Shown: in pieces, positions 18,262 through 26,506 of the stretch
Position numbering within the stretch: position 1 is the first letter of the stretch
Layout: the number at the start of each line of letters is the position of its first letter
From: an uncultured bacterium
Lineage (GTDB): Bacteria > Pseudomonadota > Alphaproteobacteria > Rhodospirillales > Rhodospirillaceae
DNA length: 64,000 nt
Reading direction: 5' to 3'
NCBI GenBank assembly: GCA_903888485.1
Contig: CAISTS010000032.1
Span: 124,001 to 188,000, forward strand
Made by a program: the position numbers and the translations under genes
Notes under the pieces: generated by a model
Told to the model about the DNA's origin: nothing
Databases searched by the model: none
Seen by the model: the letters and a program-made list of their open reading frames with translations, nothing else

Positions 18262-21086
18262 GCAGCCACCACGCCCACCGCGCTGTCGCAGCGCTCGCAG
18301 ACGCCCGGATGTTTATGCGTGCCGACGTCGGGCAGCACTTTCCAACACCGCAGGCACTTTTCGCCTTGGGCCAGCTCGACCACCGCACCCACACCGGCAA
18401 CATCGGGCAGTGTGTAAGCGCCTGCCGGAGCCGCGCCTTCGCGGATGTCGATGCCGGAGGTTATGCAGATGTCATCCATCGGCAGATCGCGCGCGACCGC
18501 GATGAGCTCCGCGGGCGCAAAGACCTTGGGGCTCGCCTGCAGCGATGCGCCGATCTTCTTCTCGGCGCGTGCGATCTCGAGCGCGCCGGTGACGACGCGG
18601 CGCAAGTCGCGCACTTTGGCCCATTTCTCGGCGAGCGCCGCATCGCGCCAGTCGGCCGGGATCGTGGGGAACTGCTCGAAGTGCACCGAGTTTCCATCCC
18701 CCGGATGGCGTGTGAGCCAGGCCTCTTCCGCCGTGAAGCAGATGAAGGGTGCCAGCCACTTGACCAGGCAGTCGTAGAGCGTATCGAGCACCGTGCGGGC
18801 GGCGCGGCGGCGCAGCGAGTCCGGCGCGTCGCAATACAGAACGTCCTTGCGGATGTCGAAGTAGAAGGCCGAGAGGTCCACCGCACAGAAGTTATGCAGC
18901 TCGTTGAACAGGCCGTGGAAGTCGTAACTCTCGGTGGCCTCGCGGATCTGCTTGTCCAGCTCCCACAGGCGGTGCAGTACCCAGCGCTCGAGCTCGGGCA
19001 TGTCTTTCGCCGCGACACGCTCGGTCTCGCTGAAGCCGGCGAGGTTGCCGAGCAGATAGCGGAGCGTGTTGCGCAGGCGGCGATAGAGGTCGCTCATCTG
19101 CTTGAGGATATTGGGACCGATGGAGAGGTCCTGGCTGTAGTCGCTGGCCACGACCCACAGCCGCAGGATGTCGGCGCCGGATTCCTTGGTCACGTCTTGC
19201 GGCGCGACGACGTTGCCGAGGGACTTGGACATCTTGCGCGCTTTTTCATCCAGCACGAAGCCGTGCGTCAGCACCGCATCAAAGGGCGCGCGGCCGCGCG
19301 TGCCGCAGGATTCCAGCAGCGACGTGTGGAACCAGCCGCGGTGCTGGTCGGAGCCTTCGAGATACAAGTCCGCCGGCCACTTCAGATCCTTGCGCTGCTC
19401 GAGCACGAAGGCATGCGTACAGCCGGAATCGAACCAGACCTCGACGATGTCCTGAACCTGAGTCCACTCGTCGGCCTTGTAGTCGTTGCCGAGGAAGCGT
19501 TCGGGCGGGCTGGTGAGCCAGGCGTCGCCGCCTTCCTTCTCCACCGCCACGGCGATGCGCTCGATGACCGCCGGATCGCGCAACACTTCGCCGGTTTTCT
19601 TATTCATGAAGATAGTGATCGGCACGCCCCATTGGCGCTGGCGCGAGACGCACCAGTCGGGGCGCGATTCGATCATGGCGCCGATGCGGTTCTTGCCGAG
19701 CGCCGGCACCCACTTCGTCGCCTCGATGGCGGCGAGAGCCTTTTTGCGCAGATCGTTCTTCTCCATGGAGATGAACCACTGCGGCGTGTTGCGGAAGATT
19801 AGCGGCGCCTTCGAGCGCCACGAATGCGGATAGCTGTGTTGCAGCTTGCCGTTGGCCAGCAGCGCGCCGGCCTCGCGCAACGCCGCCAGCATATCGGGGT
19901 CGATCTTGAAGACATGTTTGCCGGCAAACAACGGCACGTGCGGGTAGTACGTGCCGTCGCCCGCCACTGTCTCCGGGATCGGCACGCTGTTGGCCAGACC
20001 GAGATGATAGTCGTCCTCGCCGTGACCGGGCGCGATGTGCACGAAACCCGTGCCCGCCTCCGTCGTGACGAAGTCGCCGGGATACAGCGGCACCTCGAAG
20101 TCGTAGCCCTTGCCGTTCAGCGGATGCTTGGAGACCGTGCCCGCCAAATCCGCGCCCTTGATGCGCGCGATAACGTCATGCGCGGTGATGTCGGCGGACT
20201 TCAGGACTTGTTCGAGCAACGCGATGGCCACGGCGAAGCGTTCGCCGACGCGCGCCATGCTTTTCTCGCCGACGGCCTTCACTTCGATCACGGCGTAGTC
20301 GATGCCCGCGCCGAAGCCGATGGCGCGGTTGCCGGGAAGAGTCCACGGCGTCGTCGTCCAGATGACAATGCTGCCGCCCTTCAGCGCATCGACCTTGGTC
20401 GCGGCGATGGGGAAGCGCACCCACACCGTCGTCGATGTATGGTCCTCGTATTCGACTTCGGCATCGGCCAGCGCGGTCTTTTCGACCACCGACCACAACA
20501 CGGGCTTGGAGCCGCGATACAATCCGCCGTTCATGAGGAACTTGCCGAGTTCGCGCACGATGTTGGCCTCGGCGGCGAAGTTCATGGTCGTGTAGGGGTT
20601 GTCCCAGTCGCCGACGATGGCGAGGCGCTTGAATTCGCCCTTCTGTACTTCGACCCACTTGGCGGCGAACTCGCGGCACTGGCGGCGGAACTCGACCACT
20701 GGCACGTCGTCTTTGTTCTTACCCTTGGCGCGATACTCTTCCTCGATCTTCCATTCGATGGGCAAACCGTGGCAGTCCCAGCCCGGCACATAATTGGCGT
20801 CGAAGCCGGTCATCTGACGCGCGCGGACGATGGTGTCTTTGAGGATTTTGTTGAGCGCGTGACCGATGTGCAGATTGCCGTTGGCGTAAGGCGGGCCATC
20901 GTGCAGCACGAACTTGGGCCGGCCCGCGGAGGCCGCGCGCAGGCGTTTGTAGATGTCCAGGCCCTCCCAGCGCGCCAGCAATTTTGGTTCCAACTGCGGC
21001 AATCCGGCTTTCATGGGAAAGTCGGTGGCGGGCAGAAAGACGGTCGGGCGGTAGTCGGGAGTATTCTTTTCTGGCGCGTCGGCCAT
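18258..21086 (-). CDS. ileS: Isoleucine--tRNA ligase
   Basis: A 942-residue class I aminoacyl-tRNA synthetase of normal size. Class motifs are present: HIGH as HIGH in PPYANGNLHIGHALNK and KMSKS in KMSKSLGNVV. The editing domain contains the TTPWTLPGNRAI block. A C-terminal zinc finger (CLRCWK and CERC) marks the bacterial type normally found outside the eukaryote-like group. The ATG at 21086 gives MADAPEKNTPDYRPTVFLP; an upstream in-frame extension is unlikely. A 9-bp hairpin sits in the leader at 21132-21154. It starts the ileS-lspA-bamF operon. Confidence 0.96.
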   Translation of the reverse strand: MADAPEKNTPDYRPTVFLPATDFPMKAGLPQLEPKLLARWEGLDIYKRLRAASAGRPKFVLHDGPPYANGNLHIGHALNKILKDTIVRARQMTGFDANYVPGWDCHGLPIEWKIEEEYRAKGKNKDDVPVVEFRRQCREFAAKWVEVQKGEFKRLAIVGDWDNPYTTMNFAAEANIVRELGKFLMNGGLYRGSKPVLWSVVEKTALADAEVEYEDHTSTTVWVRFPIAATKVDALKGGSIVIWTTTPWTLPGNRAIGFGAGIDYAVIEVKAVGEKSMARVGERFAVAIALLEQVLKSADITAHDVIARIKGADLAGTVSKHPLNGKGYDFEVPLYPGDFVTTEAGTGFVHIAPGHGEDDYHLGLANSVPIPETVAGDGTYYPHVPLFAGKHVFKIDPDMLAALREAGALLANGKLQHSYPHSWRSKAPLIFRNTPQWFISMEKNDLRKKALAAIEATKWVPALGKNRIGAMIESRPDWCVSRQRQWGVPITIFMNKKTGEVLRDPAVIERIAVAVEKEGGDAWLTSPPERFLGNDYKADEWTQVQDIVEVWFDSGCTHAFVLEQRKDLKWPADLYLEGSDQHRGWFHTSLLESCGTRGRAPFDAVLTHGFVLDEKARKMSKSLGNVVAPQDVTKESGADILRLWVVASDYSQDLSIGPNILKQMSDLYRRLRNTLRYLLGNLAGFSETERVAAKDMPELERWVLHRLWELDKQIREATESYDFHGLFNELHNFCAVDLSAFYFDIRKDVLYCDAPDSLRRRAARTVLDTLYDCLVKWLAPFICFTAEEAWLTRHPGDGNSVHFEQFPTIPADWRDAALAEKWAKVRDLRRVVTGALEIARAEKKIGASLQASPKVFAPAELIAVARDLPMDDICITSGIDIREGAAPAGAYTLPDVAGVGAVVELAQGEKCLRCWKVLPDVGTHKHPGVCERCDSAVGVVAA

Positions 21087-21131
21087 GATCGCAGGGTCCT
21101 TGAAATATTTGAGTGAGCGCGGTCCGGCAGT

Positions 21132-21154
21132 CCCCATTCCGTCAGGGAATGGGG
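21132..21154. promoter_or_regulatory. Perfect 9-bp inverted repeat in the ileS leader region
   Basis: CCCCATTCC and GGAATGGGG face each other across a 5-nt loop (GTCAG). On the minus strand it lies 46 nt before the ileS ATG, so a transcript starting further upstream would carry it as a stable hairpin. There is no T-run, so it is not a standard terminator. It could be an operator, a leader hairpin or chance. Confidence 0.45.
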
Positions 21155-21310
21155 CGGCTAATTCGCGCTGTCGGACGGCCTGCGATCGCCCTAAGATTTG
21201 CACCGATAAACATGGTGGGGCTGTCTATCAGGGCTGGGGGCGGGCTTCAAGCGCGCGCCGCATTTCCGCCGGCCCGGGGATATCCCATAAGTCATTGAAT
21301 TAACAATACA

Positions 21311-22105
21311 ATGTCAGATCTGGCCACAGCATGGCAACGTGAAGCCGGAAGGCTGGCCCCCACCAGCCTGACGCGGGAGACCATCGACTGGTCGCGCCCG
21401 CCCGACCCGGAACGCGCCTGGGTGCCCGAGCAGCTCACGCCGCTGGCGGCCTGCGCCGGCTACGCCGCGCTCTCCCGGACGCAACGCCTAGCCTACAACC
21501 AAGCCTACGCCTGCCAGCTTCTGGAAGAGTTCGTCTGGATCGAGAGCCGCCTTGTGTTGGCCCCGCTGGGGCGTTTGAAAACCGACGAACATTCGCGCGC
21601 GCCGCTGGCCTCATTCGCCAGCGACGAGGCGCACCACATTGCATGCTTCACGCACTTGCGCACCCTGGCCGGCGCGGTGGGTGAAAATTATTTCCGCCCG
21701 CCCTTCACCATAAATGCGCTCGCGCGCCTCGCGGCGTTCAGGCCGCACACCTTCTCCTTCTGGATCGTGGCGCTGGCGGCTTTCGAGGATTATGCCATCA
21801 ACGTCGCCAAGCTCTACCGCGCGGATGACAGCCTCGATCCTGTATTCCGCGATGTCTTCATCGCCCATGCGCGCGACGAAGCGCGTCATGTCCGCTTCGA
21901 TACGTTGCTGAAAAGCTGGCTGGGCGTAAGCCCGCTCAACGCGCGACTGCACGCGGTATTCAAAAACGCCTATTACGCGACGAGTTGGGGCCTGGACGGA
22001 CCGGTCACGGCGCTCGCCCGCAAGTTCCCCGAGCTTGCCGCGCAAGCGTCCGCGCTGCATGCCGAGGCCTGCGCCGCACGCGTGGGCGCTGGACATCTTG
22101 CATGA
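21311..22105 (+). CDS. AurF-like non-heme diiron oxygenase
   Basis: A 264-residue all-helical protein. A full set of diiron ligands can be read: E72 (LLEEFVWIE), E106 and H109 (DEAHH), E159 (AAFEDY), H186, E190 and H193 (HARDEARH). The H-x3-E-x2-H block and the 27-residue gap between E159 and H186 match the ligand spacing known for AurF (p-aminobenzoate N-oxygenase), so an N-oxygenase or related oxidase is a fair inference; the substrate is unknown. A rubrerythrin/ferritin-like non-oxygenase is the alternative. It heads a coupled three-gene cassette with a GNAT-like and an ATP-grasp protein. No clear ribosome site precedes the ATG. Confidence 0.78.
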   Translation: MSDLATAWQREAGRLAPTSLTRETIDWSRPPDPERAWVPEQLTPLAACAGYAALSRTQRLAYNQAYACQLLEEFVWIESRLVLAPLGRLKTDEHSRAPLASFASDEAHHIACFTHLRTLAGAVGENYFRPPFTINALARLAAFRPHTFSFWIVALAAFEDYAINVAKLYRADDSLDPVFRDVFIAHARDEARHVRFDTLLKSWLGVSPLNARLHAVFKNAYYATSWGLDGPVTALARKFPELAAQASALHAEACAARVGAGHLA

Positions 22106-22710
22106 TCCGCGAGCTTGTCCTTGTCACCGCAGATCTAAAAGCAGCACCCTGGCGTGCGCGGGGCACCGCCCCGCGTCTTCCGACACCGCCGGAGATCGCC
22201 TTTGCCGGCGAGATCAGCGCCGACGCCTTCGCCGCTGGACCCGTGTCCGCCGACGTTGCCCGCGCGCGCCTTGCCGGCGGCGACCGCTGCGTCGTTGCGC
22301 TGGAGAGATCAAAGCTCGTCGGGCAGATGTGGATCAGCCGTCAACCGGTGCACATCGACTGGATCGGCTGCGACGTCGCGCCCCTGGCGGATCAAGTCCT
22401 GCTCTACAACGCTTGGGTCGATCCGGATTGGCGCGGACGCAACATCCATTGGGGCCTTGCCAGCCTCGCGTGCGAGACGGCGCTGCAGATGGGCGCCTGC
22501 GCCATCACCGCCGGCGTCGAACGCGGCGAGTTCGAACCCTTCGCGCACAAATACGCCGACATGGGCCTCGCCGTGATAGAGCCCGCGGCCAGCTTATGGT
22601 GCATGCGCCTCGGCGGCGCGCGGCTGCGTTTCACCCTGCCCCCGCCCGCTCTGTTGCGATTCATGAGCCGCGAGATCGCCAAGCGTTTCAGCGAGGCGCC
22701 ATGCGCGTAG
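22102..22710 (+). CDS. GNAT-like acyltransferase of the diiron cassette
   Basis: A 202-residue protein. Residues about 90-165 resemble a GNAT core: LLYNAWVDPDWRGRNIHWGL corresponds to the beta4-loop-helix that holds acetyl-CoA, followed by ACAITAGVERGEFEPFAHKY and the MGL turn usual near the C-terminal strands. The first 60 residues and the C-terminal helix are not recognised. The ATG at 22102 overlaps the stop of the diiron gene (ATGA), and the stop overlaps the ATP-grasp start by 10 bp. This tight packing suggests the three products act on one pathway. Acyl transfer to an amine is plausible but unproven. Confidence 0.68.
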   Translation: MIRELVLVTADLKAAPWRARGTAPRLPTPPEIAFAGEISADAFAAGPVSADVARARLAGGDRCVVALERSKLVGQMWISRQPVHIDWIGCDVAPLADQVLLYNAWVDPDWRGRNIHWGLASLACETALQMGACAITAGVERGEFEPFAHKYADMGLAVIEPAASLWCMRLGGARLRFTLPPPALLRFMSREIAKRFSEAPCA

Positions 22711-23657
22711 CTTTCGCGATCGGTAAGCCTGACGCCGCCATGGCGGCGGAGAAGGACATGGGCCAGGGCGGCCGTTACTGGACATCGTCGATCCTCAAGG
22801 ACCTCGACGAGGCCTGCAAGCAGATGGGCTGGGAGCGCGACCTGTTCCTGATGGGCCAACCACAGACGCGGCACGCCCGCCGGCCCGACGCCATCGTCAA
22901 CCTGATCGCGGAGCCCTTGGTCTGCGGCCGCGCGCTCGCACTGCTCTACCAGACGGCGCAGCATCACGGCCTCACAGTGATCAATTCCGTCGCCGCGACT
23001 TTGCGCACGGCGCGCACCGCTTTGCCCGCCCTCACCAAAGGCACCGGCGCGTATGCGCCGCGCACCACCCTGTGCCGCACGGACGACCTTGCCGCGCACA
23101 TTCTCGCCTCTCGCCACCGCTGGCCGGTGCTGCTGCGCCCGCCCGGAACCCACGGCAGCCTCGGCTTGCGGAAGGTCGATGCGCCGGGCGCGCTTCCACC
23201 GGCTTCACCCGACGGCACGGTCATCAGCGACTTTGTCGACTTCAAATCCACCGATGGGCTTTATCGCAAATACCGCATCATTTCTGTTGGGGGGGCGCTG
23301 TTCCGCCGTCACCTGATCGTCTCCGACAGCTGGAACATCTCCGGCGCATCACGCGCCTTCATGGTCGGCAAGGCGGCGTTGATCGCCGAAGAGAAAACCT
23401 TCCTGACCGGCAAGGATTTCGACGCGCCGATCGCTGCGCTGTTCGCCGCCGCAGGCCTCGATTTCGCAGTGATCGATTTTGCACAGGATGCGGGCGGCCG
23501 GCTGGTCGTTTTCGAGCTCAACGGCAGCTTCCAGATCTCGGGCAGCATTCCCGAAGAAAAGCGCGAACGCTGGGGCTATCTCGAGGACAACAACGCTGCG
23601 ATCATTTCCGCCCTCACCGCATTGATCGCCGCGCGCGCGGGCCGGTCGGTCACCTGA
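22701..23657 (+). CDS. ATP-grasp ligase-like protein of the diiron cassette
   Basis: A 318-residue protein resembling the glutathione-synthetase/RimK ATP-grasp fold. LLRPPGTHGSLGL (about residues 144-156) resembles the flexible glycine-rich loop, SDFVDFKSTDGLYRKYRI the central strands, and D259 with E272/N274 in VVFELNG the metal-binding end. ATP-grasp enzymes couple a carboxylate to an amine or thiol through an acyl phosphate. The N-terminal domain (KDMGQGGRYWTSSILKDLDE) is unlike standard peptide ligases. It is coupled to the GNAT-like gene upstream and its 3' end overlaps ribF, on the other strand, by 8 bp. Confidence 0.75.
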   Translation: MRVAFAIGKPDAAMAAEKDMGQGGRYWTSSILKDLDEACKQMGWERDLFLMGQPQTRHARRPDAIVNLIAEPLVCGRALALLYQTAQHHGLTVINSVAATLRTARTALPALTKGTGAYAPRTTLCRTDDLAAHILASRHRWPVLLRPPGTHGSLGLRKVDAPGALPPASPDGTVISDFVDFKSTDGLYRKYRIISVGGALFRRHLIVSDSWNISGASRAFMVGKAALIAEEKTFLTGKDFDAPIAALFAAAGLDFAVIDFAQDAGGRLVVFELNGSFQISGSIPEEKRERWGYLEDNNAAIISALTALIAARAGRSVT

Positions 23658-24633
23658 CAGCCACGAAGGGCGCAGCAGCCGGCGCATCAAGGCCGCGCCG
23701 CTGCAACAGCACGCGGGCCTGGGCGCCGTCCATCGCGATCTGCGCCTTGAGCTCGTCGAGCCCCGAGAACTTTTGCTCCGGCCGGATGTAGTCGATCAGC
23801 GCGACGCGCAGGTGGCGCGTATAGAGATCGCCATTGAAATCGAACAGGTGGGCTTCAAGCAGCACGTCCTTCTTATCGAAGGTCGGACGGTTGCCAAAAT
23901 TGGCGACGCCGCTGCGCCAGACCGTGCCCGCACCTTCGTCGATGCCGGCGCTCACGGCGTAGACGCCTTTCTTGGGATGGAGATAGCCGCCGTGCGGCAC
24001 GTTCGCGGTGGGAAAACCAATCGTCCGCCCGCGCTGATCACCGTGTTCGACGCGGCCCTCGATCTCCCAAAACCGCCCAAGCAAAGCCGCCGCTTCGTCG
24101 GGCCGGCCGTCTTTAAGATGATTGCGAATGGTGGTTGACGAATAGCGCACGCCCGAAGGACCCGCGAGTTCGCCCACCGAAGTGACAGTGAACCCATGCT
24201 GCGGCGCCAGTTTCTCCAGCAGCGCAACGTTGCCGCGCCGCTGGTGGCCGAAGACATAATCATAGCCGACCACGATCTGCGAAACGCCCAAGCCGCCGAC
24301 CAGGACTTCTTCGACAAAATTCTCGGCCGGGCGCTGCGAGAAATCACGGTCGAACGTCTGCACGTATAGATAATCGAGACCGAGAATCTCGATCATACGC
24401 GCCTTGATGCGAAAGGGGCTGAGCCGAAAGGGTTCCTGCTCGGGCTTGAAGAATAGGCGCGGGTGCGGTTCGAAGGTCATCACGCCCGCGGGAACGCCCT
24501 TCGCACGCGCCAGCGCCACGGTCTTGGCGAGCACCGCCTGGTGGCCCAGATGAATCCCGTCGAAATTGCCGAGCGACAGCACGCCGCCGCGCAAATCCGC
24601 CGGGACTTCACTCCAGTGCCTAAAGAGGCGCAT
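23650..24633 (-). CDS. ribF: Bifunctional riboflavin kinase / FAD synthetase
   Basis: RibF makes FMN and FAD from riboflavin. The 327-residue protein has the adenylyltransferase domain first (SLGNFDGIHLGHQAVLAK with the HxGH nucleotidyl-transferase motif, and VGYDYVFGHQRRG). The riboflavin kinase domain follows (GRTIGFPTANVP, GVANFGNRPTF, EAHLFDFNGDLY). Length and order match the prokaryotic bifunctional type. In many Proteobacteria ribF lies next to ileS-lspA; here the diiron cassette sits between them, which may mark an insertion. Confidence 0.95.
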   Translation of the reverse strand: MRLFRHWSEVPADLRGGVLSLGNFDGIHLGHQAVLAKTVALARAKGVPAGVMTFEPHPRLFFKPEQEPFRLSPFRIKARMIEILGLDYLYVQTFDRDFSQRPAENFVEEVLVGGLGVSQIVVGYDYVFGHQRRGNVALLEKLAPQHGFTVTSVGELAGPSGVRYSSTTIRNHLKDGRPDEAAALLGRFWEIEGRVEHGDQRGRTIGFPTANVPHGGYLHPKKGVYAVSAGIDEGAGTVWRSGVANFGNRPTFDKKDVLLEAHLFDFNGDLYTRHLRVALIDYIRPEQKFSGLDELKAQIAMDGAQARVLLQRRGLDAPAAAPFVAVR

Positions 24634-24648
24634 GGATGACCCCGGCCT

Positions 24649-25116
24649 TTACTGGCGTGAGGGCAGTTTCATGGTCGCTTCACCGTCGATCACCAAGGTC
24701 TCGCGCACGAAGCACTGCGTCTTGAAGATCACAAAGCGGCGCTCCGGCACCAGCGTGATGACTTCGACATAGGCGGTGACGGTGTCCCCCACGTGCACCG
24801 GCGCTTTAAACTTTAACGTCTGCGCCACATAGACCGAGCCGGCACCCGGCAGCTTGGTGCCGAGCGCGGTGGAGATGAAGCTGGCCGTGAGCGCGCCGTG
24901 GGCCACGCGGCCCTTGAACATCGTTGTTCCGGCGTAATCCTCGTCCAAGTGGACCGGGTTGGTGTCGCCCGAGACACCCACGAACAGCGTCAAATCGGCG
25001 TCGGTCACGGTCTTCGAGAAGAAAGCTGTCATGCCGACCTGCATGTCCTCGAAGGTGGTGATCTTCATCTTTGCGCGGGGCTGGGTCGGGACACTGGATT
25101 GCATCGTGGCGGTCAT
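24649..25116 (-). CDS. MaoC-family (R)-specific enoyl-CoA hydratase
   Basis: A 155-residue hotdog-fold protein. The hydratase motif is clear: FVGVSGDTNPVHLDEDYA followed by FKGRVAHGAL, with the catalytic Asp and His in the DTNPVH block. This is the PhaJ type, which converts trans-2-enoyl-CoA to (R)-3-hydroxyacyl-CoA, often linking beta-oxidation to polyhydroxyalkanoate synthesis. No pha genes are nearby. An AAGGA ribosome site supports the ATG at 25116. It lies upstream of ribF on the same strand with a 15-bp gap. Confidence 0.88.
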   Translation of the reverse strand: MTATMQSSVPTQPRAKMKITTFEDMQVGMTAFFSKTVTDADLTLFVGVSGDTNPVHLDEDYAGTTMFKGRVAHGALTASFISTALGTKLPGAGSVYVAQTLKFKAPVHVGDTVTAYVEVITLVPERRFVIFKTQCFVRETLVIDGEATMKLPSRQ

Positions 25117-25169
25117 GCGATCATCCTTCCTGAGGTCGAATGCAGGCGGGCGGCTCTAGGAGGTAAAGA

Positions 25170-25541
25170 GTGGCGAAACAAACAGGTCGCGGTGGCGCGG
25201 TCAAGAGCGCATCCAGCGCCACACTTATGCAAATTGTCGCCGCCGGCGCCGGGCTCCTCCTGCTGTCGGCCTGCGGCACGTCTTGGCACAATGCCGGCAA
25301 GTCGCCGCAAGAGGCCAAGGCCGACGCGCGCGCCTGTTCCGCGGAAGCCGAGGAGACCGCCCTCACCCGTGCGTCCCGCCAGCGTGTTGACTATGGCAGC
25401 ACCTCCCCGGTCCAGCCCGGCATGCGCCGCGGCGAGACGCCTATGCAGTTGGTCGATCGCGCCCGCACCCAGGACACCTACCAGCGCGACTTCGAGAGCT
25501 GCATGCGGTCCAAGGGCTACACTCAGGATCCCGCGTCCTAG
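25170..25541 (+). CDS. Small putative lipoprotein
   Basis: A 123-residue protein with GTG start at 25170, strongly supported by AGGAGG at 25158-25163, 6 nt upstream. An N-terminal hydrophobic stretch ends in a lipobox, LLLLSAC, with the lipidated Cys at about residue 35. The mature part contains several Cys (one in DARACSAEAEE, one in FESCMRSKGY), a pattern common in small exported proteins of unknown role. The MarR-type regulator gene begins 1 bp after its stop, so the two are co-transcribed. Confidence 0.78.
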   Translation: MAKQTGRGGAVKSASSATLMQIVAAGAGLLLLSACGTSWHNAGKSPQEAKADARACSAEAEETALTRASRQRVDYGSTSPVQPGMRRGETPMQLVDRARTQDTYQRDFESCMRSKGYTQDPAS

Positions 25542-25542
25542 C

Positions 25543-25977
25543 ATGGCGATCCGGCGCATCGATTCCCTGGGCTATCAAATCGGCTTGCTGGGGCGGCTAT
25601 ACGATCGGCGCCTGCAAGAGATGCTAAAAGATTATGGAGTCGCGCCGGGACAGTTCGCGCCCCTGGTCATGCTGTTCGAGCAGGATGGGCTAACGCAGGC
25701 CGAGCTTTGCCGGCGCATCAACGTCGAGCAGCCGACCATGGCCAATACCTTGAAGCGCATGGAGCGCGACGGCCTCATCAAACGCAAGAACGACACCGCC
25801 GACAAGCGCCGCGCGCTGGTGCATCTCACGCCGCGCGCACGCGAAATGCAGACCAAGGTCATGGAAAGCGCGCGCGCCGTTTCCAACCAGACCGTCAAAG
25901 GGCTGTCGGTCTCCGATCAGGACGACATGTTCCGGCTGGTCGCGCGTATGGTCGACAACCTCAAAGGCGCCAATTAG
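25543..25977 (+). CDS. MarR-family transcriptional regulator
   Basis: A 144-residue winged-helix protein. Residues about 45-105 hold the MarR helix-turn-helix (LTQAELCRRINVEQPTMANT) and the wing (GLIKRKNDTADKRRALVHLT with the DxRxR-type basic hairpin). N- and C-terminal helices form the dimer interface. MarR proteins usually repress genes near their own and respond to small phenolic or lipophilic ligands. The adjacent lipoprotein gene upstream is in the same transcript; the monooxygenase-like gene downstream is on the other strand. Confidence 0.9.
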   Translation: MAIRRIDSLGYQIGLLGRLYDRRLQEMLKDYGVAPGQFAPLVMLFEQDGLTQAELCRRINVEQPTMANTLKRMERDGLIKRKNDTADKRRALVHLTPRAREMQTKVMESARAVSNQTVKGLSVSDQDDMFRLVARMVDNLKGAN

Positions 25978-25987
25978 CCCGCATTGG

Positions 25988-26317
25988 TTAGCCTGCGCCG
26001 TATTCGCGCTCGACCTTGGCTATGCGCAGCCGGAAACCGGCGTACCATTTTTCGCGGCCCAGCCTTTGCGCGACCTGATGCTCAGCGTTGCGCTTCCAGG
26101 CCGCGATGGCCTCCAGGCTCTGCCAATAACTCACCGTAATGCCGATGCCCTCGCGCGCGGATTCGATTCCAAGGTATCCGGGTTGCCGCGCGGCGAGCGC
26201 GTCCATGGCGCTGGCCATGGCGTCGTAGGCAGCGTGGTCGGCATCGGCGCGCAACGAGGTGAAGATCACCGCGTAGTAGGGCGGCGCTGGCGTCGCCGCG
26301 AAAGCATCCTTCGACAT
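25988..26317 (-). CDS. Antibiotic biosynthesis monooxygenase (ABM) family protein
   Basis: A 109-residue dimeric ferredoxin-like (ABM) protein, starting at the ATG at 26317 (an AAAGGAG site lies upstream; the in-frame GTG at 26320 is an alternative). The stretch YLGIESAREGIGITVSYW followed by AAWKRNAEHQVAQRLG is typical of this family, which ranges from heme-degrading to quinone-forming monooxygenases. The catalytic role of this member is not evident. It is convergent with the MarR-family gene. Confidence 0.82.
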   Translation of the reverse strand: MSKDAFAATPAPPYYAVIFTSLRADADHAAYDAMASAMDALAARQPGYLGIESAREGIGITVSYWQSLEAIAAWKRNAEHQVAQRLGREKWYAGFRLRIAKVEREYGAG

Positions 26318-26506
26318 CACAGAACCGCTCCTTTAACACACTGATTTGGCGTGAAGTTTTGCAAAAAACCCAGCTACAGTTTATTGCGGACAACAGCGGC
26401 AGATAGAATATTATGAAAAACGCCTGGGGCGCACGACAGGCAATTGACGAACCTCCTCAAGGACTTGAGGACAAACAAAAAAGCGCGGGGCGAGTGGATT
26501 AGAGCG

